DNA of 64,000 nucleotides from Acidocella aromatica. GTDB taxonomy: Bacteria; Pseudomonadota; Alphaproteobacteria; Acetobacterales; Acetobacteraceae. Both the position numbers and the translations under genes were made by a program. The notes under the pieces are model-generated. The model searched no databases. It was not told where the DNA came from and worked only from the letters and a program-made list of their open reading frames with translations. The stretch lies in contig NZ_JACHFJ010000001.1 of assembly GCF_014201825.1 (NCBI RefSeq), positions 1 through 64,000 on the forward strand, in the 5' to 3' direction. Below, in pieces: positions 19,774-27,990 of the stretch. How positions within the stretch are numbered: position 1 is the stretch's first letter; the number at the start of each line of letters is the position of its first letter.

Positions 19774-20643
19774 ATGCATATCCGCAATCCCGTGGAGTGG
19801 GTTCTGGGGCAATTCCACGCCACAGAAATGCTCGGCAGCGCTGCGCCAGAGACATATTTCAGCACCACCGAATCCGGCCCGCCAATGGTGCGCCCTATCG
19901 GCTTCGCCGATGTCTTCCTCGCGCTGGGACAGGGGTGGGAGGATTTCACCGCGGCGCGCACCGACCTGATCATGCTCTGGCTGATCTACCCGGTGATGGC
20001 CGCGTATCTCGTCGCGGCGGATTTCTATGGCCAGCTTATCCCCCTGCTCTTCCCCGTAGCCTCCGGCTTCGCGCTGGTCGGGCCGTTATTTGCCATCGGG
20101 TTTTACGAGATGAGCCGCCAGAGGGAGCTGACCGGGCAAATGCACTGGCGGGATGGCTTTAACGTGCTGCGCTCCCCGGCCATCGGCGCCATTACCGGGA
20201 TGGGGCTGACACTGATTGCCCTGTTCCTGGCCTGGCTGGCGGTGGCCGAGCTGATCTACGACGTCACCCTTGGCCCAGTGCAACCCACTGGCTGGCTGCC
20301 CTTCTTCAGCGCCGTGCTGACCACGCCCAGGGGGTGGGAGATGATTGTGCTTGGTGTCGGCATCGGGGCGGTATTCGCCGTGCTGGTGCTGGTTATCGCC
20401 AGCATCTCCTTCCCTCTGCTGCTGGACCGCCCAGCCACACTCGGAACCGCTATCCGCACCTCGGTGGCGGCGATAATGCTCAACCCCGCGCCGCTGGCGT
20501 TGTGGGGGGCAATCGTCGGGGGCGGGCTGGTGCTGGGAACAATCCCGGCTTTTGCCGGGCTGATCGTGGTGCTGCCCGTGCTGGGCCATGGCACATGGCA
20601 TCTGTACCGGACCATGGTGCCACGGCCCGGTAGCGCAGCCTAA
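19774..20643 (+). CDS. DUF2189 integral membrane protein
   Basis: A 289-residue protein with about six hydrophobic helices after an N-terminal 60-residue cytoplasmic stretch. The pattern [18 protein letters not shown], then [16 protein letters not shown], then a SFPLLLDRP segment, fits the DUF2189 family found in alphaproteobacteria, often described near respiratory oxidase genes. No function is established. A strong GGAGGATAAGGTC site precedes ATG 19774. It is divergent from infC, and its stop overlaps the glycosyltransferase stop on the other strand by 3 bases. Confidence 0.8.
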   Translation: MHIRNPVEWVLGQFHATEMLGSAAPETYFSTTESGPPMVRPIGFADVFLALGQGWEDFTAARTDLIMLWLIYPVMAAYLVAADFYGQLIPLLFPVASGFALVGPLFAIGFYEMSRQRELTGQMHWRDGFNVLRSPAIGAITGMGLTLIALFLAWLAVAELIYDVTLGPVQPTGWLPFFSAVLTTPRGWEMIVLGVGIGAVFAVLVLVIASISFPLLLDRPATLGTAIRTSVAAIMLNPAPLALWGAIVGGGLVLGTIPAFAGLIVVLPVLGHGTWHLYRTMVPRPGSAA

Positions 20644-21602
20644 AACAGGAAGTCGCGCTTCGCGTTCCAAGTTTCCACCAGAGCGCGGGCCTGGGGCGAT
20701 TCGTCGAGCAGGCGGCCATGCTGGATGGCCAGCCGCTCGGTGAAGCTGAGAAACATCTGTGCCGCCTTCATCGCCGGGTCTGTGGGCAGAGTGTGACACA
20801 GCGTCCCGCCCAGATAGTCGAGCGGCGCCTCAATAGCCTGGTCCAGCCCGAACTCGCGGGTGAAATAGCCGGAATTGCGGAACAGCTCGCCAGGCTTGTC
20901 GCGTATCGTCTCGAAGGGCGAACGGTAATGCTCGGAATGTCCGGCCTCGGCGGCGGGGTGCCCGGCGGCCAGGGCTTTCAGCCAGCCAGCGGCCATTTTC
21001 TGCAAAATCTGCCAGCCACTGCGGCGGGGGTAATGGGCAAAACTCACCAGATCGTGCCGCCGCGCGGGCAGGATCCCGCTGCCCAAAAAGGCGCAGTGAT
21101 TACCCGCCCCGATGGAAACCCCCGGCAGCCCGGCGCGCAGGATCAGCTTATCGACATTGGTCTCCCCGGCCCAGCGATGGCGCAGCCGCAACGGCACGAT
21201 CAGCTCGTTCGGGTCATCCAACTCAGTCTGGCCGTAATTGATGAGCTGAACGGTGATGGCAGGTGCATCCGCTGGCAGCAGCGTGGTGAGCGGGGCCGAG
21301 TCTTGGGTGGCGATGAACTCATCCGCATCGATGAACACCACCCAATCCGCGCCAAAGAGCTGCGAGGCGGCCTGATAACCCCAGCTGTTGAGGGAAACCT
21401 CGTCGAAACTGATCGAGTGCGTCTGCACCACGGAAAGGGGAAGCCCCTCGGCCTGGAGGGCGCGCAGGATGTCCAGCGTCCGGTCCGAGCTACCGTTATC
21501 GAGGAACAACATATGGCCGACATGCCGGGCGTTATGGCGGATAAACGCCTCGGCGATGTCATCCTCGTTGAGGATGCGGGTGACGGAAACGAGTTTGGGC
21601 AA
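20640..21602 (-). CDS. Glycosyltransferase family 2-like protein
   Basis: A 320-residue GT-A fold protein. SVTRILNEDDIAEAFIRHN and MLFLDNGSSDRTLDILRAL match the nucleotide-sugar binding start of family 2 glycosyltransferases, and WVVFIDADEFI carries the metal-binding DxD-type motif (DAD). The second half has the VDKLILR...HYPRRSGWQILQKM pattern of the Glyco_tranf_2_4 subgroup. Acceptor and sugar are unknown. No membrane helix. It stands alone, apart from any obvious polysaccharide cluster. Confidence 0.85.
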   Translation of the reverse strand: MPKLVSVTRILNEDDIAEAFIRHNARHVGHMLFLDNGSSDRTLDILRALQAEGLPLSVVQTHSISFDEVSLNSWGYQAASQLFGADWVVFIDADEFIATQDSAPLTTLLPADAPAITVQLINYGQTELDDPNELIVPLRLRHRWAGETNVDKLILRAGLPGVSIGAGNHCAFLGSGILPARRHDLVSFAHYPRRSGWQILQKMAAGWLKALAAGHPAAEAGHSEHYRSPFETIRDKPGELFRNSGYFTREFGLDQAIEAPLDYLGGTLCHTLPTDPAMKAAQMFLSFTERLAIQHGRLLDESPQARALVETWNAKRDFLF

Positions 21603-21721
21603 GCGTCATTCCTGGTTCCAAACTTGTTTATGCCTCCGCCACGACAAGTATGTATAGATTGTAATCATACGATTAGCACAAGTTCACGCGGATTTGAGCC
21701 GACATCAGTCGTCCGAGGACC

Positions 21722-21752
21722 TTGGCACCAGCGGCAGTGTTTCCAGTATAAA
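21722..21752 (+). promoter_or_regulatory. Possible promoter for the GlsB-type gene
   Basis: TTGGCA (21722-21727) and TATAAA (21747-21752) are separated by 19 bases (18 if the -10 is read as GTATAA). It is the best -35/-10 pair in the 265-base AT-richer gap before 21868 and would give a leader of about 110 bases. The spacing is longer than ideal. Confidence 0.3.
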
Positions 21753-21867
21753 ATTTTATCTTTCGGCAATCGGCGCAGCACGCCAAGACAGGTAAAATTC
21801 ATTTCACTAAAACAGCGATTTCATCGCCGAATAAAACATACTGACCACAGCAAGGGGGCGTGCTGCT

Positions 21868-22128
21868 ATGATTCACTTTATCGTCTGGATCGTGATTTCG
21901 GGTATCGCCGGCTTTATCGCTAGCAATATTATCAACAAGAGCGGCTCAGGCCTGTTCATGGACATCATCCTGGGCATCGTCGGCGGCATTGTTGGCGGTT
22001 TTATCGTGAACCACATTCCGCCGCTGGCCAATCTTGGCGGCGGCCTGATCATCGAGGCAATCGTGGCGACACTCGGCGCCATACTCGTGATTTTCCTGTG
22101 GAACCTCTTGTTCCACAGGAACCGGTAA
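21868..22128 (+). CDS. GlsB/YeaQ/YmgE-family small membrane protein
   Basis: An 86-residue, three-helix membrane protein with Gly-rich helices: IHFIVWIVISGIAGFIASNI, then MDIILGIVGGIVGGFIVNHI, then LIIEAIVATLGAILVIFLW. This is the transglycosylase-associated/GlsB pattern, generally linked to stress response with unknown mechanism. The 3' end of the gene contains a perfect 10-base inverted repeat (22095-22104 with 22110-22119), and a strong terminator lies just after. Confidence 0.88.
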   Translation: MIHFIVWIVISGIAGFIASNIINKSGSGLFMDIILGIVGGIVGGFIVNHIPPLANLGGGLIIEAIVATLGAILVIFLWNLLFHRNR

Positions 22129-22141
22129 CACCCATACAGAA

Positions 22142-22187
22142 AAGCCAGCCAAGCGGTGGATTCTCCGCTTGGCTGGCTTGCTTTTGG
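22142..22187. terminator. Terminator between GlsB-type gene and guaA
   Basis: Perfect 15-base stem (22142-22156 with 22165-22179) and 8-base loop, followed on the plus strand by GCTTTT. It lies between convergent genes and may serve both, though the T-run on the minus side is weaker. Confidence 0.85.
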
Positions 22188-22202
22188 TAGCCTAGCCCCT
22201 GG

Positions 22203-23753
22203 TTATTCCCACTCGATGGTGCCGGGGGGCTTGCTGGTGATGTCGTAGGTCACGCGGTTGATGCCGCGCACCTCGTTCACGATGCGCCCGGCAACACGGG
22301 TGAGGAAGCCGACATCATACGGATAGACCTCGGCGGTCATGCCGTCCGTGCTGGTTACGGCGCGGAGCGCGCACACGTTGTCGTAGGTACGGCCATCGCC
22401 CATCACGCCGACGGACTTCACCGGCAGCAGCACGGCGAAAGCCTGCCAAATGGCATCGTACAACCCCGCCGCGCGGATTTCTTCCAGGTAAATGGCGTCG
22501 GCCTTCTGCAACACCGCCACCTTCTCGCGTGTCACCTCGCCCAGCACGCGGATCGCCAGCCCCGGCCCGGGGAACGGATGGCGGCCCACGATGGTCTCGG
22601 GCAGGCCTAGCTCGCGGCCCAGAGCGCGGACTTCGTCCTTGAACAGCTCGCGCAGCGGCTCGACCAGCTTCAGCTTCATGTAAGCGGGCAGACCGCCGAC
22701 ATTATGGTGCGACTTGATGGTGACCGATGGCCCGCCAATGGCGGAGACGGATTCGATGACATCCGGGTACAGCGTGCCCTGGGCCAGGAATTCCGCGCCA
22801 CCGAGCTTCTGCGACTCTTCATCGAACACATCGATGAACAGCTTGCCGATGATCTTGCGCTTCTGCTCGGGGTCGGTAACGCCTGCGAGCTGGCCTAGGA
22901 ACAGATCGGACGCATCGCGGTGGATCAGCTTGATGTTGAACTGGTCGCGGAACACGCGCACCACTTCCTCGGCCTCGCCCGCGCGCAACAGGCCGTGGTC
23001 CACGAAGATACAGGTGAGCTGGTCGCCGATCGCCTCGTGGATCAGCGCCGCCGCCACGGAGGAGTCGACGCCGCCGGAGAGGCCGCAAATCACTTGGCCG
23101 GAGCCGACCTGGGCGCGGATCTTGGCGATCTCGGCCTGGCGGAAACCCGCCATCGTCCAGTTGCCGGAGCAGCCGCAGACCTTATGGGTGAAATTGCGGA
23201 TAAGCTGCGCGCCATGCGGGGTGTGCACCACCTCGGGGTGGAACATCGCGCCGTAGAAGCGGCGCTCGTCATTGGCGATGAGCGCGTAGGGCGCGCCCTC
23301 GGAGACGGCGACTGTGCGGAAGCCGGGCGGGGGAGCGGAGATGTGGTCGCCATGGGACATCCACACCTTCTCGCGCGCGCCCACGGACCACACGCCCTCG
23401 AACAGCGCGCAATCGGCCACCACATCCACATAGGCCGCGCCAAATTCGCGGATCTCGGCGCCCTTGGCCTCGCCGCCGAGCTGCACGCACATGGTCATCT
23501 GGCCGTAGCAGATGCCCATCACCGGCACGCCAGCCTCGAACACCCATTGCGGGGCGCGGGGCGAGCCTTCCTCGGCCACGCTGGCCGGGCCGCCGGAGAG
23601 GATGATGCCCTTGGGGGCAAAAGCCTGCATCCGCGCCACATCGGCGTTGAAGGGAATGATTTCGCAATACACGCCGCTCTCGCGCACGCGGCGGGCAATC
23701 AGCTGGGTAACCTGGCTGCCAAAGTCCAGGATCAGAATCTTTTCATCGCTCAT
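22203..23753 (-). CDS. guaA: GMP synthase (glutamine-hydrolysing)
   Basis: Converts XMP to GMP with glutamine and ATP. The 516-residue enzyme has an N-terminal class I amidotransferase domain ([10 protein letters not shown]; nucleophile C82 in VMGICYGQM; His in MFHPEVVHT), the ATP pyrophosphatase domain with P-loop [12 protein letters not shown], and the dimerisation domain ending [18 protein letters not shown]. Full length. The next gene downstream, a GNAT, ends 16 bases before it on the same strand. Confidence 0.98.
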   Translation of the reverse strand: MSDEKILILDFGSQVTQLIARRVRESGVYCEIIPFNADVARMQAFAPKGIILSGGPASVAEEGSPRAPQWVFEAGVPVMGICYGQMTMCVQLGGEAKGAEIREFGAAYVDVVADCALFEGVWSVGAREKVWMSHGDHISAPPPGFRTVAVSEGAPYALIANDERRFYGAMFHPEVVHTPHGAQLIRNFTHKVCGCSGNWTMAGFRQAEIAKIRAQVGSGQVICGLSGGVDSSVAAALIHEAIGDQLTCIFVDHGLLRAGEAEEVVRVFRDQFNIKLIHRDASDLFLGQLAGVTDPEQKRKIIGKLFIDVFDEESQKLGGAEFLAQGTLYPDVIESVSAIGGPSVTIKSHHNVGGLPAYMKLKLVEPLRELFKDEVRALGRELGLPETIVGRHPFPGPGLAIRVLGEVTREKVAVLQKADAIYLEEIRAAGLYDAIWQAFAVLLPVKSVGVMGDGRTYDNVCALRAVTSTDGMTAEVYPYDVGFLTRVAGRIVNEVRGINRVTYDITSKPPGTIEWE

Positions 23754-23769
23754 GCGCTCACCTAGCGCA

Positions 23770-24303
23770 TCAGGCCGTCACGTCCAAGAGAGTCGTAAGC
23801 GGATCCCAGGCATAAGCGGTCTGCGGGATATCTTCTCCGGCCACCTGTGTCGTCCCCGCCGCGATGCATTTACCACCCAGGCGCTGATAAAAGTAACGGG
23901 AGAGATTGTCGCGCAGCACCCAGGCATAGGCGGAGCGGCACCCCATCTGGGCCAGATATTTGGCCGAGGCGCGCAGCAACTGGCCGCCAAGGCCCCGGTC
24001 GCGGTAATCGTCCAGCACGTAGAGCATCTCCACCTCGCCCTCGCCCAGACGCGGATCGCGCCCGCGTCCGGCGGTGGCAAAGCCCAGCACCGGCGGCTCG
24101 CCCGGCGCGTTGTAGCTGGCGGCGACATGCACACCAAAGCCAAGCCGGATGAGATGCTCGTATTGCCGGGCGAGGCGGGAGATGGAGAGACCGGCCAGGT
24201 AGGCTTCCGGCAGAATATCCGCATAGGCGCTGCGCCAAGTGGCGACGTGAACCGCGGCGATGCCGGGTGCGTCAGCCAGCCTGGCGCGGCGCAGCGCGAT
24301 CAC
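23770..24303 (-). CDS. GNAT-family N-acetyltransferase
   Basis: A 177-residue acetyl-CoA-dependent acetyltransferase. The core shows [23 protein letters not shown], where the [10 protein letters not shown] part is the pyrophosphate-binding Q/RxxGxG/A loop, and [20 protein letters not shown], the typical C-terminal GNAT strand. The start overlaps the rsmB stop (ATGA). The substrate is unknown; coupling to rsmB does not prove a role on the ribosome. Confidence 0.85.
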   Translation of the reverse strand: MIALRRARLADAPGIAAVHVATWRSAYADILPEAYLAGLSISRLARQYEHLIRLGFGVHVAASYNAPGEPPVLGFATAGRGRDPRLGEGEVEMLYVLDDYRDRGLGGQLLRASAKYLAQMGCRSAYAWVLRDNLSRYFYQRLGGKCIAAGTTQVAGEDIPQTAYAWDPLTTLLDVTA

Positions 24304-25577
24304 GTTTCGCGCCGGACCAGCACGGCGGCGAAGAACCCGTCCGTGCCATGCACGCGGGGCGAAAGCCTCAACGCAGCCCCGCGCAACGCCGCAGGAGCCT
24401 CGATGGGAAGCTGCTCGAACATCGGGTATCGGGCCAGGAACGCCTCCACCTGTGATTCGTTCTCATCATTGAGCACGGAGCACGTCGCGTAAACAAGTTT
24501 TCCGCCCGGCTTCACCAATTTTTGTGCCTGATCGAGAATCATCGCCTGTTTCTGCGTGAGTTCGGCAAGGTCCGCTTCGGTCAGGCGGGTCCTGGCATCG
24601 GGGTTGCGCCGCCAGGTGCCGGTTCCCGAACAAGGAGCATCGACCAGCACGCGGTCGAATTTCTGGCCCTGGCGCTTGAGCCATTTATCGCCCGGCTCCA
24701 GCAGATGCCTCTCGGCGTTATGCACCCCGGCGCGGCGCAGGCGCTTGATCGCGCCCTCAAGGCGGGGAACTGAGACATCGCAGGCGACTATATGGCCTTT
24801 GTTCTCCATGGTCATGGCGATGGCGAGCGTCTTGCCGCCCGCCCCCGCGCAGTAATCCACCACGCGCATGCCGGGGTGAGCGTCCACGGCCAGGGCTATG
24901 AGCTGGCTGCCCTCGTCCTGGATTTCCACCAACCCATCCTGAAACGCCTGGCCCTGCGTGACCGACTGCCGGTTGGCAAGGCGCAGCCCCCAAGGGGAAT
25001 AGGCGGTGGGCTCGGCCCGCAGCCCTTCCCGCGCCAGGGCGCCGATCGCGGCCTCGCGCGTGGATTTGAGCATGTTCACGCGCAGATCCAGCGGCGCGGG
25101 CTCGTTCATCGCCGCCATCTCGGCCTCCAGGGCCGAGCCGAACTGGGCCTTGAGCTTGGGCAGAATCCAATCCGGGATCTCGTATTTCACCGCCTCGGGC
25201 ATCTCGGGGTGCTCCAGCGTGTGCCCGGCGAAGCGTTCCAGGACAGCCGATTCTTCCGGTGATAGCGGCGGCGGGCCATAGCGCCCGGAGGTGAAGGCGA
25301 GCGCGATCTTATGCGGCGTCTGGCCGGAGAAAATGGCCTGGGCGGCGAGCAGCAGGCGTGGCGTTTGCGGCGCGCGGAGCTTTTCCAGCCACCAGCCGAG
25401 ATGCCGCCGCGCGCGCAGCACGCCCCAGACCAGCGTGCTGACGGCGCGCCTGTCTCCACCGCCGATGAAGCGGCGGTTGCGGAAGAAATGGTTGGCCACG
25501 GCGTCGGCCGGGCGCGGGTCGGCCTCGATCTCGGTCAGAAGGTCGATGGCGGCGGCAAGTTGTCCGGCGGGGGTCAT
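24300..25577 (-). CDS. rsmB: 16S rRNA (cytosine-C5)-methyltransferase, RsmB/NOP family
   Basis: A SAM-dependent RNA m5C methyltransferase. The 425-residue protein has an N-terminal NusB-like helical region (about 1-140), then the catalytic domain: VVDYCAGAGGKTLAIA (SAM binding), DRVLVDAPCSGTGTWRRNPD (release cysteine in PCSGTG) and KLVYATCSVLNDENE (catalytic cysteine in TCS). C967 of 16S rRNA is the expected target by family; other NOP-type targets are possible. Confidence 0.88.
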   Translation of the reverse strand: MTPAGQLAAAIDLLTEIEADPRPADAVANHFFRNRRFIGGGDRRAVSTLVWGVLRARRHLGWWLEKLRAPQTPRLLLAAQAIFSGQTPHKIALAFTSGRYGPPPLSPEESAVLERFAGHTLEHPEMPEAVKYEIPDWILPKLKAQFGSALEAEMAAMNEPAPLDLRVNMLKSTREAAIGALAREGLRAEPTAYSPWGLRLANRQSVTQGQAFQDGLVEIQDEGSQLIALAVDAHPGMRVVDYCAGAGGKTLAIAMTMENKGHIVACDVSVPRLEGAIKRLRRAGVHNAERHLLEPGDKWLKRQGQKFDRVLVDAPCSGTGTWRRNPDARTRLTEADLAELTQKQAMILDQAQKLVKPGGKLVYATCSVLNDENESQVEAFLARYPMFEQLPIEAPAALRGAALRLSPRVHGTDGFFAAVLVRRET

Positions 25578-25607
25578 GGGCGAGTGCTAAGAAGAATCAT
25601 ATCCCGG

Positions 25608-26051
25608 CTATAGCCGGGATGGTCCTGGCTTCATACCGGGTTCTTGGCGGGTGAATTCCAGCATCAGCTGGATCAGGCGCTGGCTCAGCCTTGCCGCCTG
25701 GGCCGGGGACGCGAGGGCAAAGAACGGCTCGATATAGTCATCCACATAGGTGGCATAGCCAGAATAGGCCATCGACCAGTTGGAAAAGCGGCGCACCGGC
25801 ACCTCTCCCTCGGTCAAGATCTTGACCTCGGCATGGCGCTGGTCGCGCCTGATGCTACTCATCAGTTCGGCCACGGCGGGCTGCGCCCCCTCCAGCACTT
25901 GAGCAAAATAAGAGGGGGTGGAGATGAGGGCTCCCGTAACATCCAGCCCGGCGTTACGGGCCAGCGAGACGGCAACGATATTCTTCACCTCTGCATTCCC
26001 GGCGGGGAATTTCAGCAAGGTCCTGCTGACGTAAAGCAGCGAATACGGCAT
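25608..26051 (-). CDS. BLUF-domain blue-light (FAD) photoreceptor
   Basis: A 147-residue single-domain BLUF protein. The flavin-binding residues sit where expected: Y7 (SLLYVSR), N33 (ARNAGLDVTGAL), Q51 (FAQVLEG), and W92/M94 (RRFSNWSMAY). Residues 1-95 are the BLUF domain; the rest (about 100-147) looks helical, like the short C-terminal caps of YcgF- or PixD-type proteins. No effector domain is attached, so it likely signals through a partner protein. ATG 26051 fits the family start better than the upstream in-frame start at 26084. It lies between rsmB and a cold-shock gene. Confidence 0.9.
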   Translation of the reverse strand: MPYSLLYVSRTLLKFPAGNAEVKNIVAVSLARNAGLDVTGALISTPSYFAQVLEGAQPAVAELMSSIRRDQRHAEVKILTEGEVPVRRFSNWSMAYSGYATYVDDYIEPFFALASPAQAARLSQRLIQLMLEFTRQEPGMKPGPSRL

Positions 26052-26143
26052 ATGCCTCGTCCGTTGCGGAACCAGGACCACCACGGCGCTGGCACGCTGA
26101 AGTTGTTTCTCTCATGGTTCGTGGCCAGCGCAAGCTGCCAGGC

Positions 26144-26176
26144 ACAAAAAAGGGCGGCGCGTTGCCGCACCGCCCT
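26144..26176 (-). terminator. Terminator of the cold-shock gene
   Basis: On the minus strand AAAGGGCGG...CCGCCCTTT forms a 9-base stem (26168-26176 with 26147-26155) extended by partial GC pairs, followed by TTTTTT. It lies 20 bases after the csp stop. Confidence 0.88.
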
Positions 26177-26196
26177 TTCCGTAAACTTTGAAAGCC

Positions 26197-26403
26197 TTAG
26201 ATGGCCTTCAGGTTCTCGGCCGAAACCTTGCCCTGCTGGCCCGGCTTGGCTTCATACTGAAGCTTCTGGCCTTCGTTCAGCGAGCCGAGATTCGCGCGCT
26301 CGACAGCCGAGATGTGCACGAAAACGTCCTTGGAGCCGTCATCCGGCTGAATGAAGCCGTAGCCCTTGGTGGCGTTGAACCATTTCACAGTACCTGATGC
26401 CAT
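26197..26403 (-). CDS. Cold-shock protein, CspA family
   Basis: A 68-residue single cold-shock domain that binds single-stranded RNA/DNA. MASGTVKWFNATKGYGFIQP contains RNP1 (KGYGFI) and KDVFVHISAVERAN contains RNP2 (VFVHI). ATG 26403 has an AAGGAGA site 7 bases upstream. The terminator downstream and the long leader upstream show a single-gene transcript. Which csp paralogue it is cannot be said. Confidence 0.94.
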   Translation of the reverse strand: MASGTVKWFNATKGYGFIQPDDGSKDVFVHISAVERANLGSLNEGQKLQYEAKPGQQGKVSAENLKAI

Positions 26404-26568
26404 GTCGCATCTCCTTAACAAACAGCGACCCGCAACATGCGGGCTAAAGAACTCTTCAGTTGTCAGGGAGGGGGCCGGACTGCGAAAGCAGGGGAAGCAC
26501 GCAACTAGTGATAACGAAAAGCGCCGTGCACACTCTATACGCCCTTACGCAGCAAACCGCAAACAATA
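26404..26568 (-). promoter_or_regulatory. Leader and promoter region of the cold-shock gene
   Basis: About 165 bases with no gene. On the minus strand a CCCGC/GCGGG hairpin (26429-26433 with 26439-26443) sits just before the AAGGAGA site, a layout seen in temperature-sensitive csp leaders, though no thermosensor is proven. The -35/-10 boxes are not clear. Confidence 0.35.
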
Positions 26569-27990
26569 TTACGGGGCAAATGGCAGCTTGGCCTGAATCT
26601 GTTCGGCGCTCGGCAGATCGGCGGCCGAGAACCCGCCGCCCAGGTCCTGAAACAGCGCCACGCTGGCCAGCAAACGGTTCTGCTGGATGGCGAGCTGGCT
26701 CTGCTGGTCCTGCAACAGCGTCACCTGCGCCTGCACCACGGTGGTGTAGGCCACGGTGCCAGCCTTGTATTCGTTAAGGGCAATCTGCACGGCGCGGGCG
26801 GCATCGGCCACGGCCTGTTCCTGCACCGCCGCCTGCTGCTCGTAGATCGTCAGGTTGGAGAGGTCGTTCTCCACACCCTGGAAGGCGTTCAGCACGGTCT
26901 GCCGGTAGGTCTCCACGCTCTGGTCATAGGCGTATTCGGCGGCCTTCACGTCGGCGGCGCGAATGCCGCCTTCGAACACCGTCTCGGAGACATCGGCGCC
27001 CAACGACCACAGCGCGCTGGACGTGTCGAACAGCCCCGTGATGGGGTTGGCGGCATAGCCGCCGAGGGCTGAAAGGGTGATGTCCGGGTAATAGGCGCCG
27101 ACCTGCACGCCGATCAGCGCATTCTCCTCGGCCATGGTGCGCTCGGCCGCGGCGATATCCGGGCGGCGTTCCAGCAACGTGCTCGGCACGCCGGGCGGGG
27201 TGACGGGCACGTTGGCGATCTGGCCTCCCGCCGGAATGGAAAGCTCGGCCGGGGCATGGCCCGTGAGCACGGCGATGGCGTGCTCATACTGCGCCCGCGC
27301 CGCCCCGGCATTGATGAGCTGGGACTGCGCGCCCTCCAGCGCGGTGCGGGCGGTAAGCACGTCCGACGGCGCTGCCGTGCCTGCCGCCGCCTGATTCTCG
27401 GTGATTCGCAGGCTGCGCTGATAGGCCGTGACCGTCTGCTGGTACAAGACGATGGCGGCATCGGCGGCGCGGAGATCGACATAGTCGGCGGCCAGCGCCG
27501 CCTGAACGCTCAGCGTGGCATTGGCGAGGTCGGCGGCGCTCACCTGGGCGGCGGCAACATCGCCCTGCACTTGGCGGCGGATCTTGCCCCAGATGTCGAT
27601 GGTCCAGGAGGCGCTGCCCTCGAACGTGCCGGAGGTGCTGGGGCCAACACCGCTGGAGCCGAACTGGCGCGTGGCGCTGCCGGTGAGGCCCAGGCTGGGA
27701 AAGAGGCTGCCGCGCTCGGCCTGGACGATCTGAATGGCCTGTTGATAGGCGAAATAATCCGCCTTGAGCGTGGCGTTGTTCACCGCCACCTGCGGTTCCA
27801 GCTGGTTCAGCACCGGATCGTTGAACACGCCCCACCATGCGCCCTTCGGCGCGCCGTCCTCGGGCTTTGCAGCCACCCAGCCGGGGGCGGTCTTGTAGGC
27901 GGTGGGCACCGGCAGCGCGGGCTTGTGGTAATCGGGCCCCACCATGCAGCCGGTCAGGGCCAATGCCCCCAGCACGCTCAACCACTTCAT
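26569..27990 (-). CDS. Outer-membrane efflux lipoprotein, NodT/OprM type
   Basis: The TolC-like channel of a tripartite RND pump. The 473-residue product from ATG 27990 starts with a lipoprotein signal (MKWLSVLGALALTGC, lipidated Cys 15) followed by MVGPDYHKPALPVP, a hallmark of NodT-type factors. Two coiled-coil/beta repeats follow, with SLFPSLGLTGS and AAYYPDI-like motifs (VQVGAYYPDITLSALGGY). ATG 27990 is chosen over the in-frame start at 28071 because of the GGAGGCG site and the lipobox; it overlaps the pump gene by ATGA. Confidence 0.92.
   Translation of the reverse strand: MKWLSVLGALALTGCMVGPDYHKPALPVPTAYKTAPGWVAAKPEDGAPKGAWWGVFNDPVLNQLEPQVAVNNATLKADYFAYQQAIQIVQAERGSLFPSLGLTGSATRQFGSSGVGPSTSGTFEGSASWTIDIWGKIRRQVQGDVAAAQVSAADLANATLSVQAALAADYVDLRAADAAIVLYQQTVTAYQRSLRITENQAAAGTAAPSDVLTARTALEGAQSQLINAGAARAQYEHAIAVLTGHAPAELSIPAGGQIANVPVTPPGVPSTLLERRPDIAAAERTMAEENALIGVQVGAYYPDITLSALGGYAANPITGLFDTSSALWSLGADVSETVFEGGIRAADVKAAEYAYDQSVETYRQTVLNAFQGVENDLSNLTIYEQQAAVQEQAVADAARAVQIALNEYKAGTVAYTTVVQAQVTLLQDQQSQLAIQQNRLLASVALFQDLGGGFSAADLPSAEQIQAKLPFAP

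Noticed and set aside
19551-19973. N-terminal extension of IF-3 by about 141 residues to an upstream ATG
   Set aside because: It overlaps the divergent DUF2189 gene, the extension is not IF-3-like, and the AGGAGAC-ATA site gives the normal length.
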